Shown: piece by piece, positions 15,621 to 27,512 of the stretch
Layout of the letters: every line of letters begins with the position of its first letter
Numbering within the stretch: the stretch's first letter is position 1
Assembly (NCBI RefSeq): GCF_000290615.1
Contig: NZ_ALAS01000148.1
Coordinates: 1-44,870, forward strand
DNA from: Heyndrickxia coagulans DSM 1 = ATCC 7050
GTDB taxonomy: Bacteria > Bacillota > Bacilli > Bacillales > Bacillaceae_C
Reading direction: 5' to 3'
DNA: 44,870 bases
Position numbers and translations under genes: made by a program
The notes under the pieces: generated by a model
What the model saw: only the letters and a program-made list of their open reading frames with translations
Told to the model about the DNA's origin: nothing
The model's database searches: none

Positions 15621-17974
15621 TTTGCTGTTTCCTCCTCATACTGTACAGCAGGCTTGATCATTTGGTCAAACCACATCTTCAGCTCATGGAAAGATGAGTA
15701 CAGCAGGTCCTTTTCCATTTGATATTGTGCCAGTTTTTTCTGATACGTAAAAGATTCCTTTAAATCGCGTTTTTGTTTGGCTGCTTTTAGGGAAATAAAC
15801 CCATCCTTTATTGTAACAAAATCAAGTTCAAAAAACACCTGCGAAATAAAATCGATCGTATTTCTCGACCAGCCGCGGTAAGCCGCCAGCTCATCCCCGT
15901 GCCGCTTCAGGTTGAACGTTTTCCTTTTTGCAAGAAAAGCGTAAAACCATTTAAAATGTTCGCGCGTCGGAAACGTGCTGAAAAAGTGGTTCCCGGCATG
16001 GTAAAAATACGCATAAATCCTGGCCGGCGCACCGCCTTCAAGCAGTGCCGCCATCATCTTCGGGCCTGGCGGAAGATCAAGAAACACAATATTTTTATTT
16101 GCCGGGTCAAATGCCCTTGCCTCTTCCATTGTCGCCACCGGCACAAGGTGGACGGAAAAATCCGGCAGCGGCAGTTTCCGCAATGTTTCTTTTTGGAACA
16201 CAACAAAAGCCTGGCCATCTTCCGGGACGTGCCCGACCCATTGCTTTAAAGGCCTGTTGCCCCTGAAATCAAACAATTGCCAGTTTGTGATTTTGATGTC
16301 CTTTACCATCATTTGCGGCTTGCGGATATTATTCCATTCATTGATGGACAGTTCCCCGACAACCGATATGCAGGCAGAAGGGGAAATCTGCGGGGCAAGA
16401 TTTCCGAGCCCGAAGCCGACTCCATCGAGCGTTGTGCCGTTTTTGGAAAGCGCCAATTTCAAATGTTTCCCGTCTGCGCCGATCGCCCGGATTTGCGGGC
16501 AATAGGCCCCATCCAGCAACAGAAGCGGCTTCGGATTCGCCGTGCCAAACGGCGAGAGCAATGCCATTTCGCGGATCGCTTCCATCCCTGCTTCTTCTAT
16601 GGAAATTTCAGCGCTGATGTTTGTAACCGGCACAAACATCTCATCCGGCAATGCCGCGGCCTGTTCGTTCAGCCGGCGCCGCAGTTCATCCACATCGGAT
16701 AAAGAAAGCGTCATCCCCGCCGCCATCGGATGCCCGCCAAAATGCGGCAAAATATCCCTGCATTTCGATAATTCGTTAAACATATGGAAGCCGTCAATAC
16801 TGCGCGCCGATCCTTTTGCCAGCCCTGTTTCCGGATCAAAGCTGAGCACAATCGCAGGCCGGTAAAAGCGTTCTGTAAGGCGCGAGGCGACAATGCCGAT
16901 TACGCCGGCATTCCATCCTTCTTTCCCGACAACAAGGACACGCGCCCCCTTTTCCACTTCTTCTTCCACCATTTCGATTGCTTCATTTGTCATCTCGTTT
17001 ACGATTTTTTGCCGTTCTTTATTGAGCCCGTCAATCGTTTCAGCGAGCATCCCGGCTTCTTCTGCGTTTTCGGTCATCAGCAGTTCTGCTGCCGGTGCCG
17101 CATGTTGCAGGCGCCCGGCCGCATTTAAGCGGGGGGCGAGCACAAAGCCGATTGTTTCTTCGTTAATCTCTTCCTGGCGGATATCCGCACACCGGCACAG
17201 CGCCGCAAGCCCCGGCCGCTTTGTTGTTCTCAGCCGTTTGATGCCGTTTGCGGCAATCAGCCGGTTTTCATCCAATAGCGGCACAAGATCCGCGACCGTC
17301 CCGATAGCGGCCAGTTCTTCAAGTTGTTCCGGCACTTTGCCGTACAGCGCATGGGCGACTTTAAAAGCGACGCCTGCGCCCGACAGTTCCCGGAACGGGT
17401 ATGTACTTTCCGGATGCTTCGGATGGACGATGGCAAAAGCTTCCGGCAACACCGGCCCGGGTTCGTGATGGTCCGTAATAATGAGCGGGATCCCCAGTTC
17501 GCGGGCCACTTCCGCTTCGTGGACAGCGGCAATACCGGTGTCCACGGTAATGATCAGCTGGAATCCTTCTTCAGCCGCCCGCCGGAAAGCCGCCTCATTT
17601 GGCCCGTACCCTTCTTTAAACCGGTCCGGGATATAAAATTCCGCACGGGCGCCAAGATCGTTTAAAACGGCCATCATGATCGCGGTGCTCGTTACGCCGT
17701 CCGCATCGTAATCGCCGAAGACGAGAACCGGCTCTTCCCTTTTAATCGCTTCGCGGATACGGGCGGCTGCTTTTTCCATATCATGCAGCAAAAACGGATC
17801 ATGGTATTCTGCCCCTTCATGGAATAAAAAAGACCGCGCTTCTTCAACATCCGTTATGCCGCGGTTTACAAGCAATTTTGAAACAAGTGGCGAAACGTTC
17901 AATTGTTGCGAGATCGTTGCGGCTGCCTCCGGATCGGTTTCCGGCACCCGCCACCTTGTTCTTGACTGCAGCAT
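15611..17974 (-). CDS. recJ: Single-stranded-DNA-specific exonuclease RecJ
   Basis: A 5'-3' ssDNA exonuclease of the DHH family, acting in recombination and mismatch repair. I start at ATG 17974 ([15 protein letters not shown]) behind GAGGTGGGG, giving 787 residues; the longer frame reaches back into the upstream terminator. DHH motifs are intact: [12 protein letters not shown] (88-92 Asp cluster), VDTGIAA, and DHH at 168-170. The DHHA1 motif GGHPMAAGM follows further on, and then an OB fold and the Bacillus-type C-terminal extension. It overlaps apt by 10 bases. Confidence 0.97.
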   Translation of the reverse strand: MLQSRTRWRVPETDPEAAATISQQLNVSPLVSKLLVNRGITDVEEARSFLFHEGAEYHDPFLLHDMEKAAARIREAIKREEPVLVFGDYDADGVTSTAIMMAVLNDLGARAEFYIPDRFKEGYGPNEAAFRRAAEEGFQLIITVDTGIAAVHEAEVARELGIPLIITDHHEPGPVLPEAFAIVHPKHPESTYPFRELSGAGVAFKVAHALYGKVPEQLEELAAIGTVADLVPLLDENRLIAANGIKRLRTTKRPGLAALCRCADIRQEEINEETIGFVLAPRLNAAGRLQHAAPAAELLMTENAEEAGMLAETIDGLNKERQKIVNEMTNEAIEMVEEEVEKGARVLVVGKEGWNAGVIGIVASRLTERFYRPAIVLSFDPETGLAKGSARSIDGFHMFNELSKCRDILPHFGGHPMAAGMTLSLSDVDELRRRLNEQAAALPDEMFVPVTNISAEISIEEAGMEAIREMALLSPFGTANPKPLLLLDGAYCPQIRAIGADGKHLKLALSKNGTTLDGVGFGLGNLAPQISPSACISVVGELSINEWNNIRKPQMMVKDIKITNWQLFDFRGNRPLKQWVGHVPEDGQAFVVFQKETLRKLPLPDFSVHLVPVATMEEARAFDPANKNIVFLDLPPGPKMMAALLEGGAPARIYAYFYHAGNHFFSTFPTREHFKWFYAFLAKRKTFNLKRHGDELAAYRGWSRNTIDFISQVFFELDFVTIKDGFISLKAAKQKRDLKESFTYQKKLAQYQMEKDLLYSSFHELKMWFDQMIKPAVQYEEETAKWI

Positions 17975-17999
17975 ATCCCCACCTCTTTCACAATACTTT

Positions 18000-18028
18000 A
18001 TTATAACGTTTCGGAGGAAAACTGTCAT
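18000..18028 (-). promoter_or_regulatory. Sigma-A promoter of recJ-apt
   Basis: -35 ATGACA (18028-18023), a 17-bp spacer, and a consensus -10 TATAAT (18005-18000), placed 25 bases before the recJ start. Confidence 0.78.
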
Positions 18029-18032
18029 TACA

Positions 18033-18061
18033 AAAAATGCAGGCTTTTCGCCTGCATTTTT
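18033..18061 (-). terminator. Terminator downstream of secDF
   Basis: ATGCAGGC-(5)-GCCTGCAT, an 8-bp stem with T-runs on both sides. It ends the secDF transcript just upstream of the recJ promoter. Confidence 0.9.
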
Positions 18062-18062
18062 C

Positions 18063-20327
18063 TTATACTTGCGGTTCATCCGCGCGGGTGCGCCGCGCTT
18101 TTTGAATGAGAATGGAGCCGTGTTTTTTCAGCTGCCGTTTTTTCAGTACAAACCAGATTTGTGCGGCAATGAAAACAGACGAGTATGTCCCGGTAATTAA
18201 CCCGACAATCAGCGCGATCGAGAAATTTCGGATCGATTCGCTGCCGAAAATGGCGAGAGCCACGGACGTCATCAGCACGGTCAAAACGGTATTGACCGAC
18301 CGGGCCAGTGTCTGGCGGATCCCGGCATTGACAATATCATGGATTTCCTTCGCCGTTTTAATTTTCCGCCGCCGGTTTAAATTGTCGCGGATCCGGTCGA
18401 ATGTGACAATCGTATCGTTGATGGAATAACCGACAATCGTCAGGACCGCCGCAATGAAGGTGACGTCGACCTCGAGCCTTGTGATGCTGAAAAAGGCGAT
18501 CATGAAAAAGGCGTCATGGAAGAGCGCCACGATGGAGGCAACCCCCATTCTCCATTCAAACCGGAAGGCCACGTAAATAATGATGCCGACTGCCGCCAAC
18601 AGCAAAGAATACACGGCGCTTAAGGCCAGCTCTCTTCCGACTGTCGGTGAAACGGAGCTGATGCTCGGGCTCTTTCCGTATTTCTCTGTAAAATACTGGT
18701 TGATTTTTGTGCTCTTCTCTTTGTCGCTGAACGAGCCTTTCACCCGGATCACGGCATGATGCCGGTTGGCCCCCTGCATCACAATATCTTCTGATTTCAA
18801 ATGCAAATGGTCGAGGTCGCGCTGAATCTCCTGCTGGCTGAGCGCATGGTTTGAACTGACTTCAATGCGCGTCCCGCTCGAAAAATCAATGCTCAGATTC
18901 AGTTTGAAAATCGAAAGGAGAATAAACCCGCCGATGATCAGCACAGCTGAAATCGCAAAGAAAATATTGCGGTGCTTGACAAAGTCGTACCAGTCAAACT
19001 TTGTTTTCAAATCATGCGTATCAACGTTTTCAGCAATATCGTGGATCGCCGATTTTTTCACGCCGAACCAGTGCGGCCGTTTTTTCAGGAAATTGCTGTT
19101 TACCCAGAGGCCGAGCAGCCATCTGGAACCGTAAACAGCCGTCAGAAAGCTCAGCAGAATACTGATAATTAATGTTGTCGCAAATCCCCTGATTGAACTT
19201 GTCCCGAAATAAAAGAGAATGATGGCCGCAAGAATGGTCGTGATGTTGGAATCAAAAATGGCCACGAACGATGACTTGTTCCCCGCCCGGAACGCCGATT
19301 TCACACTTTTGCCGACGCGCAGTTCTTCTTTGATCCGCTCATAGGTGATAATATTGGCGTCGACCGCCATCCCGACCCCGAGGACAAGCGCAGCAATCCC
19401 GGGAAGCGTCAGTACCGCGCCCATTAAACGGTAAACGAGCAAAATCAGGAAAATATAAACGGACAGCGTAATGCATGCGATAAAACCCGGAAAACGGTAG
19501 TAGCCGATCATAAAGAGAAAAATGGCTGCAACGCCGATTATTCCGGCAAGAATTGTATCATGCAGCGCTTCCTGGCCGAAAGACGCGCCGACAGATGTCG
19601 AATAGATTTCGTGCAGCTTCACCGGAAGCGCCCCTGCATTCAGCAGGTCTGCAAGATTGGACGCCTCTTTTACCGTAAAGTTCCCGGTAATTTCAACCTG
19701 GTCTGTATTTAAAACAGAATTTACACTCGGATTTGACAAAAATTTCGGATTTTTCTTTGCCACTTCTTTTTTATAGGAATCGCCTTTTTGAAAGTCCATC
19801 CAAATGACAAGCTGGTTGTTCGGCGCCATCGCCAGGATTTTTTTCGTGACATTGGCAAACTTTTTCCGGCTCTTTAACTGCAGGACAACATCCGGTTTGC
19901 CGTTCTGGTCAAATGACTGTTTCGCTTTACCCTGTACAAGGTCCGTCCCGTCCATCATCACTTTGTCATTGACGTCACGGAAAGTTAGGTTCGCGGTTGT
20001 CGAAAGCATCTTTCTCGCTTCGTTCTGGTCTTTCACCCCGGCAAGCTGGACGCGGATCCGGTTGTTGCCTTCGACTGAGATCTGCGGTTCGCTGACGCCA
20101 AGGGCATTCACGCGCCGGTCCAAAGCGGCTGCCGTATCCGCAAGCGCGGCTTTATCAATCTTCTGCCCTTTTTTGACCGGTTCCACTTTGTAAAGCACTT
20201 CAAACCCGCCCCGTAAATCAAGGCCAAGGTTAATTTTTTTCACAACTTTATCCGTCGTTCCCCCTATTAATCCCGCAAACAGCAGGACAATGAGAAAGAA
20301 GGCAACGATGCGGCTCCTTTTCACCAT
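18063..20327 (-). CDS. secDF: Fused protein translocase subunit SecDF
   Basis: A proton-driven membrane protein that supports late steps of Sec export. The 754-residue fusion has a SecD half (first helix at 7-24, NLGLDLRGGFEVLY near 33-46, a large extracytoplasmic P1 domain, then GIAALVLGVGMAVDANIITYERIKEE) and a SecF half (after about 455: IDFSSGTRIEV and VGYSINDTIVTFDRIRDN). Twelve transmembrane helices are expected. The fused form is typical of Bacillus; many bacteria encode two proteins. ATG 20327 follows AGGAGG with 9 bases. The gene is flanked by its own promoter and terminator. Confidence 0.97.
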   Translation of the reverse strand: MVKRSRIVAFFLIVLLFAGLIGGTTDKVVKKINLGLDLRGGFEVLYKVEPVKKGQKIDKAALADTAAALDRRVNALGVSEPQISVEGNNRIRVQLAGVKDQNEARKMLSTTANLTFRDVNDKVMMDGTDLVQGKAKQSFDQNGKPDVVLQLKSRKKFANVTKKILAMAPNNQLVIWMDFQKGDSYKKEVAKKNPKFLSNPSVNSVLNTDQVEITGNFTVKEASNLADLLNAGALPVKLHEIYSTSVGASFGQEALHDTILAGIIGVAAIFLFMIGYYRFPGFIACITLSVYIFLILLVYRLMGAVLTLPGIAALVLGVGMAVDANIITYERIKEELRVGKSVKSAFRAGNKSSFVAIFDSNITTILAAIILFYFGTSSIRGFATTLIISILLSFLTAVYGSRWLLGLWVNSNFLKKRPHWFGVKKSAIHDIAENVDTHDLKTKFDWYDFVKHRNIFFAISAVLIIGGFILLSIFKLNLSIDFSSGTRIEVSSNHALSQQEIQRDLDHLHLKSEDIVMQGANRHHAVIRVKGSFSDKEKSTKINQYFTEKYGKSPSISSVSPTVGRELALSAVYSLLLAAVGIIIYVAFRFEWRMGVASIVALFHDAFFMIAFFSITRLEVDVTFIAAVLTIVGYSINDTIVTFDRIRDNLNRRRKIKTAKEIHDIVNAGIRQTLARSVNTVLTVLMTSVALAIFGSESIRNFSIALIVGLITGTYSSVFIAAQIWFVLKKRQLKKHGSILIQKARRTRADEPQV

Positions 20328-20398
20328 TATGTACAGCCTCCTAGCGAATCAAAACATGTAGCATGCCGAAAATACATGCTTCCGGCAATATCATTTCT

Positions 20399-20427
20399 AT
20401 TATGATGCAGGGCAAAAAGCGTGTCAA
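20399..20427 (-). promoter_or_regulatory. Sigma-A promoter of secDF
   Basis: -35 TTGACA (20427-20422), a 17-bp spacer, and -10 CATAAT (20404-20399), about 72 bases before the secDF ATG. Confidence 0.82.
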
Positions 20428-20484
20428 TTTTTCTTATTATTCCGCATGCAGCAGCAGGATGCCCGGTTTTGCTTATTTGCCCGC

Positions 20485-20805
20485 TTATTCTTCCGTCCTT
20501 TCCCCGTTAAAAAGCGCATCCAGCTCCTTTTCGTCCAGCTCGGCAAACCAGTTTGGCGAACGGTAAGCTTCCACGGTTTTAAAACTCATCAAATCGCCGG
20601 GCTTAACCGTTAAAACGTCGGAAACAAGCGCATACATGCGGACATGCGCCGGATCCGGATTTTTCCACACTTTCCGGATTAAATATTCCCAGACATCCCT
20701 TGCTTCAAAAGACCCGTAGCCGAAGACGGCCAGTTCTTCCGCCTTGCTTTTAACCGCAGGTTCAAGTTTTTTATAGTATTTTTCATACGGATGGCGGTCC
20801 TTCAC
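20485..20805 (-). CDS. comN: ComN-like post-transcriptional regulator
   Basis: A small soluble protein of the ComN (YrzD) family. In B. subtilis ComN promotes comEA-operon mRNA accumulation and localises with DivIVA. Visible family features are the helical N-terminus (KDRHPYEKYYKKLEPAVKSKAEELAVFGY) and WEYLIRKVWKNPDPAHVRMYALVSDVLTVKPGDLMSF. I chose GTG 20805, eight bases after AGGAAAGGGG, giving 106 residues. ATG 20829 and ATG 20847 are possible but lack good RBSs. Its position beside secDF matches B. subtilis. Family assignment is by recognition and context. Confidence 0.8.
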   Translation of the reverse strand: MKDRHPYEKYYKKLEPAVKSKAEELAVFGYGSFEARDVWEYLIRKVWKNPDPAHVRMYALVSDVLTVKPGDLMSFKTVEAYRSPNWFAELDEKELDALFNGERTEE

Positions 20806-20907
20806 ACGTTCTGCCCCTTTCCTGAGCATTGATGTATTCTTGTCCATTACCGTGCATATACATCATTGTATAGGAAAATTGCAGATTTGAGAAGGCAGGT
20901 TAACAGA

Positions 20908-22452
20908 ATGTCCAAGTTTTTAAGGGGAACGATTATATTGCTCGCCGCAGGTTTTGTAACAAGGGTGCTTGGATTTATCAACCGGATTGTCATTGCCCGG
21001 TCGCTCGGGGAAACGGGCGTCGGGCTCCATCAGATGGCTTTCCCGACCTTAATGCTCGTCATTACGGTAACCCAGCTCGGGCTGCCGGTCGCGATCTCGA
21101 AATGCATTGCCGAAGCAGACGCGGTCGGAGACAGGGTAAAAATCAAGAAGATCCTTGTCATTTCCTTAACGGTTACCATTTCGCTGTCGGCCGTTTTTAC
21201 GCCCGGGCTGATTTTACTGGCGCCGTATCTGGCTGACCATTTATTCACAGATCCGCGCGTCTATTACCCGCTTGCCGCCATCACGCCAATTATCCCGATT
21301 GTAGCGGTTTCCGCTGTATTGCGCGGCTATTTCCAGGGGAAGCAAAACATGAAGCCTTTTGCCGTCTCACAGGTCATCGAGCAAAGTGTGCGGATTATGC
21401 TGATTGCGTTTTTTGCCAATTTGCTTCTGCCGTACGGGATTGAATATGCGGCAGCCGGCGTAATGTTTGCATCCATATTGGGCGAACTGTCATCCCTTCT
21501 TTATATGTTTACGATGTTTAAATTGAAAAAGCAGATCCGCGTCCGCAAACATTTTTTCAAAGCCGTAAAATCAGGGAAAGACACGTTTTACGAACTGATG
21601 CGCGTGGCGGTTCCGACCGTCTGGAGCCGGCTGATCGGCAATTTCTCCTGGTTCCTCGAGCCGATTGTCGTCTCCCACTGCCTGACCCTTGCCGGTGTCG
21701 CTTCACATCTTGCAACAAAACAGTACGGTTCTTTAACCGGCTTTGCCATGCCGCTGTTGATGCTGCCGTCTTTTGTGACGGTTTCCTTGTCAACCGCCCT
21801 TGTGCCTGCGATCAGCGAAGCCAATTCAAGGAAAAATGCCAGGCTTGTTGAACACAGGCTCCAGCAGGCATTGCGTTTTTCCCTTTTAACCGGCGGCATC
21901 TCGGTTGTCATCCTGTATGTCTTTGCGGAACCGCTCATGCAGGCGATGTATGGGACGGCAAACGGGGCACAGTTTATCAAAATCATGGCGCCGTTTTTTA
22001 TTTTTCAAGCATGCCAGGCACCGCTCCAGGCCGCACTGCAGGCTTTGGATCTGGCAAAAGCGGCGATGATCAACAGCATCATCGGGGCAGTCGTGAAATT
22101 GGGCACCATTTTTGTCCTTGCTTCCCGACCGGAGTTCGGGATCAACGGCGCCGCGATCGGCATCATGGCGGGAATGGTGCTTGTGACCTTTCTTCATTTT
22201 GCAACCGTTTTGAAAAAAATCCAGTTTACCCTGTATGTCCATGACTGGGCCAAGCTTCTGGCTGTTTCGGTCGTTTCCGGCGCATTCGGGCACTGGTGGT
22301 TCACCGGTATAATGGCGCAAGACGCATCTTTCCTGCGGCTTTTAGCGGGCATTTGTTTGACCGTGGCTGTTTATGCTCTGCTGCTTGTGATGACAAAATT
22401 GATCCGCCGGTCCGATCTCATGTATGTTCCGATCCTGAATAAATGGCTATAA
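20908..22452 (+). CDS. spoVB: SpoVB-type MOP-superfamily flippase (spore cortex)
   Basis: A polytopic membrane protein of the polysaccharide/lipid II flippase family, needed for spore cortex peptidoglycan synthesis in B. subtilis. With ATG 20908 (MSKFLRGTIILLAAGFVTRVLGF) it has 514 residues and about 14 hydrophobic segments. Family motifs include FINRIVIARSLGETGVGL, QLGLPVAISKCIAEA and VLRGYFQGKQNM. The frame opens 14 codons earlier at 20866, but the internal start fits the family and follows AGAAGGCAGG. It is divergent from comN and convergent with the YrbG-like gene. Paralogues such as YkvU exist, but synteny supports SpoVB. Confidence 0.93.
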   Translation: MSKFLRGTIILLAAGFVTRVLGFINRIVIARSLGETGVGLHQMAFPTLMLVITVTQLGLPVAISKCIAEADAVGDRVKIKKILVISLTVTISLSAVFTPGLILLAPYLADHLFTDPRVYYPLAAITPIIPIVAVSAVLRGYFQGKQNMKPFAVSQVIEQSVRIMLIAFFANLLLPYGIEYAAAGVMFASILGELSSLLYMFTMFKLKKQIRVRKHFFKAVKSGKDTFYELMRVAVPTVWSRLIGNFSWFLEPIVVSHCLTLAGVASHLATKQYGSLTGFAMPLLMLPSFVTVSLSTALVPAISEANSRKNARLVEHRLQQALRFSLLTGGISVVILYVFAEPLMQAMYGTANGAQFIKIMAPFFIFQACQAPLQAALQALDLAKAAMINSIIGAVVKLGTIFVLASRPEFGINGAAIGIMAGMVLVTFLHFATVLKKIQFTLYVHDWAKLLAVSVVSGAFGHWWFTGIMAQDASFLRLLAGICLTVAVYALLLVMTKLIRRSDLMYVPILNKWL

Positions 22453-22493
22453 AAAGAGCAATAGGCCCTGCATGTTCCGGCCGGGCTTATTGC
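22451..22493 (-). terminator. Terminator of the yrbG-like gene
   Basis: Arms 22458-22468 and 22483-22493 form an 11-bp stem with one mismatch. On the minus strand it is followed by TCTTTTTATA. The stop codon of the YrbG-like gene lies inside the stem. No T-run follows on the plus strand, so spoVB is only weakly insulated. Confidence 0.7.
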
Positions 22494-23140
22494 ACATCAT
22501 CCAGATCAATATAAAACTCGCCATCCTGATAACTGCAAAACGAAATCCGGCTGATATCCCCGTACCCTCTTTTTTGCAGCTCGCTGCGCAGCCATGCTTC
22601 GGTCTTGTTGCTTTTCTTTAAATTGTTTTGCTGGATTTTCCCTCCGACAATGAGCGGTTCCGTATAGGATGCCGGTTTGTTTTTGTTTTTGCTTTTTTTC
22701 ACCACTGACAGCTCCCCGGAAGTTTCCAGAATCGCAAATTCCACATCCGCAATATTGTCAATATCTTTTGAACGGAGCTGCATCAAAAGGTCGTCAAAAT
22801 TGTAACGCTGCTTGCGCATTTCTTTTTCATCGATTTTTCCTTTACTGATGAGAATGCTCGGCTTGCCGTCAATCAGCTTGCGGAACCGGTTGCTGTGGAG
22901 CGAGAAAAGCGCCAGCGCGATTTGGATGCCGAGCAGGACAACCATCGGCAAAAGGGTATTTACAACGGGCTCACTGTGGTTTTCAATGGCAACGACCGCC
23001 ATCTCCCCGATCATGATAAACACAACAAGATCCAAAACGCTCAGTTCGCCGATCTCCCTTTTTCCCATCAACCGGAAAATAATAAGAATGGCAAAATACA
23101 TCAGCAGTGTCCGAAAAAAAATAATCAATAAATTTTCCAA
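22487..23140 (-). CDS. DUF421 membrane protein (YrbG/YetF family)
   Basis: A 217-residue protein with three N-terminal transmembrane helices and the DUF421 signature LIIFRLMGKREIGELSVLDLVVFIMIGEMAV, then a cytoplasmic YetF-type C-terminal domain (GKPSILISKGKIDEKEMRKQRY and DLLMQLRSKDIDNIADVEFAILETSGELSV). In relatives YetF/YdfS the family marks spore membrane proteins that affect nutrient-receptor-independent events, but the function here is unknown. I start at TTG 23140, seven bases after GGGGGGA; the TTG at 23146 is too close to that RBS. Its position beside spoVB matches B. subtilis yrbG. Confidence 0.85.
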   Translation of the reverse strand: MENLLIIFFRTLLMYFAILIIFRLMGKREIGELSVLDLVVFIMIGEMAVVAIENHSEPVVNTLLPMVVLLGIQIALALFSLHSNRFRKLIDGKPSILISKGKIDEKEMRKQRYNFDDLLMQLRSKDIDNIADVEFAILETSGELSVVKKSKNKNKPASYTEPLIVGGKIQQNNLKKSNKTEAWLRSELQKRGYGDISRISFCSYQDGEFYIDLDDVQ

Positions 23141-23283
23141 CGCCAATCCCCCCGTTCGGTCAAAATCATGTATTTAGTATGCGCAGCATGCTTAAAAAAC
23201 TCTCAAAAATCTTTTGCTCGGTTCTTTTTGCTGTTTCCAGGCATATGCTTGTACTGAGGAAAAAAGCTTGCCAAAGGGGGAGA

Positions 23284-23679
23284 ATGAAAATCGGAGCGCA
23301 AAAATATAGCATCGGCCTTGTTTACGGGCTGGGCGCCATTTTTGTCCTGCTTGCCATATCAAGCCTCGTGATTTCACTGATTCTGCGGTTTTCAGATATG
23401 ACGGAGCATGCTTTGCATATGGCGGTCACGATGATTTCTTTTTTCAGTTTATTTCTCGGGGGGCTCGTCGGGGGCGGAAAAGGGAAAAAGAAAGGGTGGC
23501 TTCTCGGCAGTTTGACGGGGATCCTCTACACAGCGATTGTTTTTCTCGTCCAGTATCTTGGTTATAATGAACTCTTTACAGTGAAACAGGCCATTTATCA
23601 TGCTTGCTATATTGTTGCCGCCGCAATGGGGGGCATTTTAGGGGTCAACCTCTTCTCGGGAAGGTCGCGGGAAACCTGA
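23284..23679 (+). CDS. TIGR04086-type membrane protein (YrzE-like)
   Basis: A 131-residue protein with four predicted transmembrane helices (LVYGLGAIFVLLAISSLVI; MAVTMISFFSLFLGGLVGG; LLGSLTGILYTAIVFLVQY; YIVAAAMGGILGVNLF) and a charged GKGKKKGW loop after helix 2. This layout is that of the Firmicute TIGR04086/YrzE family, whose function is unknown. The frame is open from 23179, but ATG 23284 directly follows AAAGGGGGAG and gives the family-like N-terminus. It lies between the YrbG-like gene and yajC, as in B. subtilis. Confidence 0.8.
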   Translation: MKIGAQKYSIGLVYGLGAIFVLLAISSLVISLILRFSDMTEHALHMAVTMISFFSLFLGGLVGGGKGKKKGWLLGSLTGILYTAIVFLVQYLGYNELFTVKQAIYHACYIVAAAMGGILGVNLFSGRSRET

Positions 23680-23680
23680 A

Positions 23681-23710
23681 AAAAGCGCCGCATCGCGCGG
23701 CGCTTTTTTT
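23681..23710. terminator. Bidirectional terminator (yrzE-like / yajC)
   Basis: GCGCCGC-(5)-GCGGCGC, a 7-bp GC-only stem, with AAAAAA on the left and TTTTTTT on the right. It also ends the six-gene ruvA-to-yajC operon. Confidence 0.92.
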
Positions 23711-24044
23711 ATTTCTTTTCCCCGGCATTTTTTTCTGCCGCTTTTTTGTCTACTTTCTGGCTTTCGGCTTTTGCTTTTTTCGCTGCAACGGATTCCGTCA
23801 CTTCACGGATCGCCGAGCGGTCAAACGTCAACCGCGTGCCATCGCCGCATCTTAAGACGACTTTATTTTCATCAATCGAATCCACAGTTGCATGCAAGCC
23901 GCCGATAGTGACAATTTTGTCCCCTTTCGCCAGATTGCTCTGCATCTGCTGGATGTTTTTCTGCCTTTTTTGCTGTGGCCTGATGAGCAGGAAATAAAAC
24001 AGCACAAACAGAATCACCAAAGGCAGTAACTGGGCCCACGCCAT
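23709..24044 (-). CDS. yajC: Preprotein translocase subunit YajC
   Basis: A small Sec-associated membrane protein that in other bacteria contacts SecDF. At 111 residues it has one N-terminal transmembrane helix (about 5-22), the conserved FFLLIRPQQKR-like sequence (here FYFLLIRPQQKRQK), the QMQSNLAKGDKIVTIGGLHATV beta-domain, and a long Lys/Ala-rich tail of about 25 residues. The ATG follows AGAAGGGAGGA. It is the last gene of the ruv-queA-tgt operon. Confidence 0.96.
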   Translation of the reverse strand: MAWAQLLPLVILFVLFYFLLIRPQQKRQKNIQQMQSNLAKGDKIVTIGGLHATVDSIDENKVVLRCGDGTRLTFDRSAIREVTESVAAKKAKAESQKVDKKAAEKNAGEKK

Positions 24045-24073
24045 CTGAATCCTCCCTTCTTAAGTTGCTTGTA

Positions 24074-26259
<2,186 letters not shown>

Positions 26260-26294
26260 TGTTGCTTCCCCTTCGTTTTGAATTCCATTTGCGG

Positions 26295-26501
26295 CTACTT
26301 GAACCGTCCAATGATATATAATAACACACTTAAGATCACGCTTAAAAGGATCGATGTTGCGATTGGAAAATAAAAGGTTGTGTTCCCTTTTTTAATGAGG
26401 ATATCGCCGGGCAGCCGGCCGATTTTCGTAAACTGCAACAACAGGCCGAGAGCAAAAAGAATCACGGCGATGGTCATCAGCACTTTTCCAAATCCGCTCA
26501 T
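26295..26501 (-). CDS. DUF2905 small membrane protein
   Basis: A 67-residue protein with two hydrophobic helices separated by [20 protein letters not shown], the hallmark of DUF2905. Function unknown. ATG 26501 overlaps the ruvB stop by four bases (ATGA) and has GGAGGTG nine bases upstream inside ruvB, so I reject the longer frame from 26534. Genes of this family commonly sit between ruvB and queA in Bacillaceae. Confidence 0.85.
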
Positions 26502-27496
26502 TCCGGCACCTCCATATGAAAATGCGCATAGCAAAGCGGGGTCGCTACCCTGCCGCGCGGCGTTCGCTGCAAAAAGCCAATTTGCAGCAAATACGGCTCA
26601 TATACATCTTCAATCGTTTCCCTTTCTTCCCCGATGCTGGCCGCAATCGTGTCGAGCCCGACAGGACCGCCCCGGAAGCGCTCTATGATCGCTTTTAACA
26701 GTTTATGATCAATATGGTCAAGCCCGCGTTTGTCAACTTGCAAAAGTTCAAGGGCATAATTGGCGATCTCAAGGGTTACCTTTCCGTCTCCTTTGACCTG
26801 GGCAAAGTCGCGCACCCTTCTTAACAACCGGTTCGCAATCCGCGGCGTGCCCCGCGAACGCCTTGCAATTTCCGCCGCCCCCTCAGGCTCAATCGCCGTC
26901 TCAAGGATGCCGGCTGTCCGCAGCACAATTTCCGCCAGTTGCGCTTCGTTATAATATTCGAGCCGGCTGATCACCCCGAACCGGTCGCGCAGCGGTGCTG
27001 AAACCGAACCAGCCCTTGTCGTCGCCCCGATCAAAGTAAACGGGGGCAAATCAAGGCGGATGGAGCGGGCACCCGATCCTTTACCGATTACGATATCAAG
27101 GCAAAAGTCTTCCATTGCCGGGTACAGCACTTCTTCAATCGCTTTCGGCAGGCGGTGGATTTCGTCAATAAACAGCACTTCCCCCGGTTCAAGCGCGGTT
27201 AACACGCTGGCAAGATCGCCCGGCCGCTCGATGGCAGGCCCTGAAGTCGTCCGGATGTTCGCGCCCATTTCGTTTGCGATCACGGCGGCAAGCGTCGTTT
27301 TGCCAAGCCCCGGCGGACCGTAAAGCAGCACATGATCGAGTGTTTCGCGCCGTCCTTTTGCCGCTTCAATAAACACGGCTAAATTATGCTTCACTTCATC
27401 CTGGCCGATATATTGCGCAAGGGTTTGCGGCCTGAGGCTCATTTCAAAGGAAACTTCCTGTTCGTTTGCCTCGCCGGAAACTACGCGGTCTTCCAT
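26498..27496 (-). CDS. ruvB: Holliday junction branch-migration ATPase RuvB
   Basis: The hexameric AAA+ motor that works with RuvA in branch migration. The 332-residue protein has Walker [10 protein letters not shown] at 60-68, Walker B LFIDEIH near 108-114, sensor-1 LIGATTRAG, and the C-terminal winged helix ([12 protein letters not shown]). The ATG follows GGAGGGGAG. Gap to ruvA is 16 bases, with overlap to the DUF2905 gene. Confidence 0.98.
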
Positions 27497-27512
27497 GCTC
27501 TCCCCTCCTCCA

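Noticed and set aside
17975-18079. 35-residue upstream extension of recJ
   Set aside because: It covers the secDF terminator and the recJ promoter. The internal ATG at 17974 has the strong RBS.
20800-20907. Sigma-E type promoter for spoVB (GCATATACAT near 20854)
   Set aside because: The -10-like sequence lacks a matching -35 at acceptable spacing, so I did not list it.
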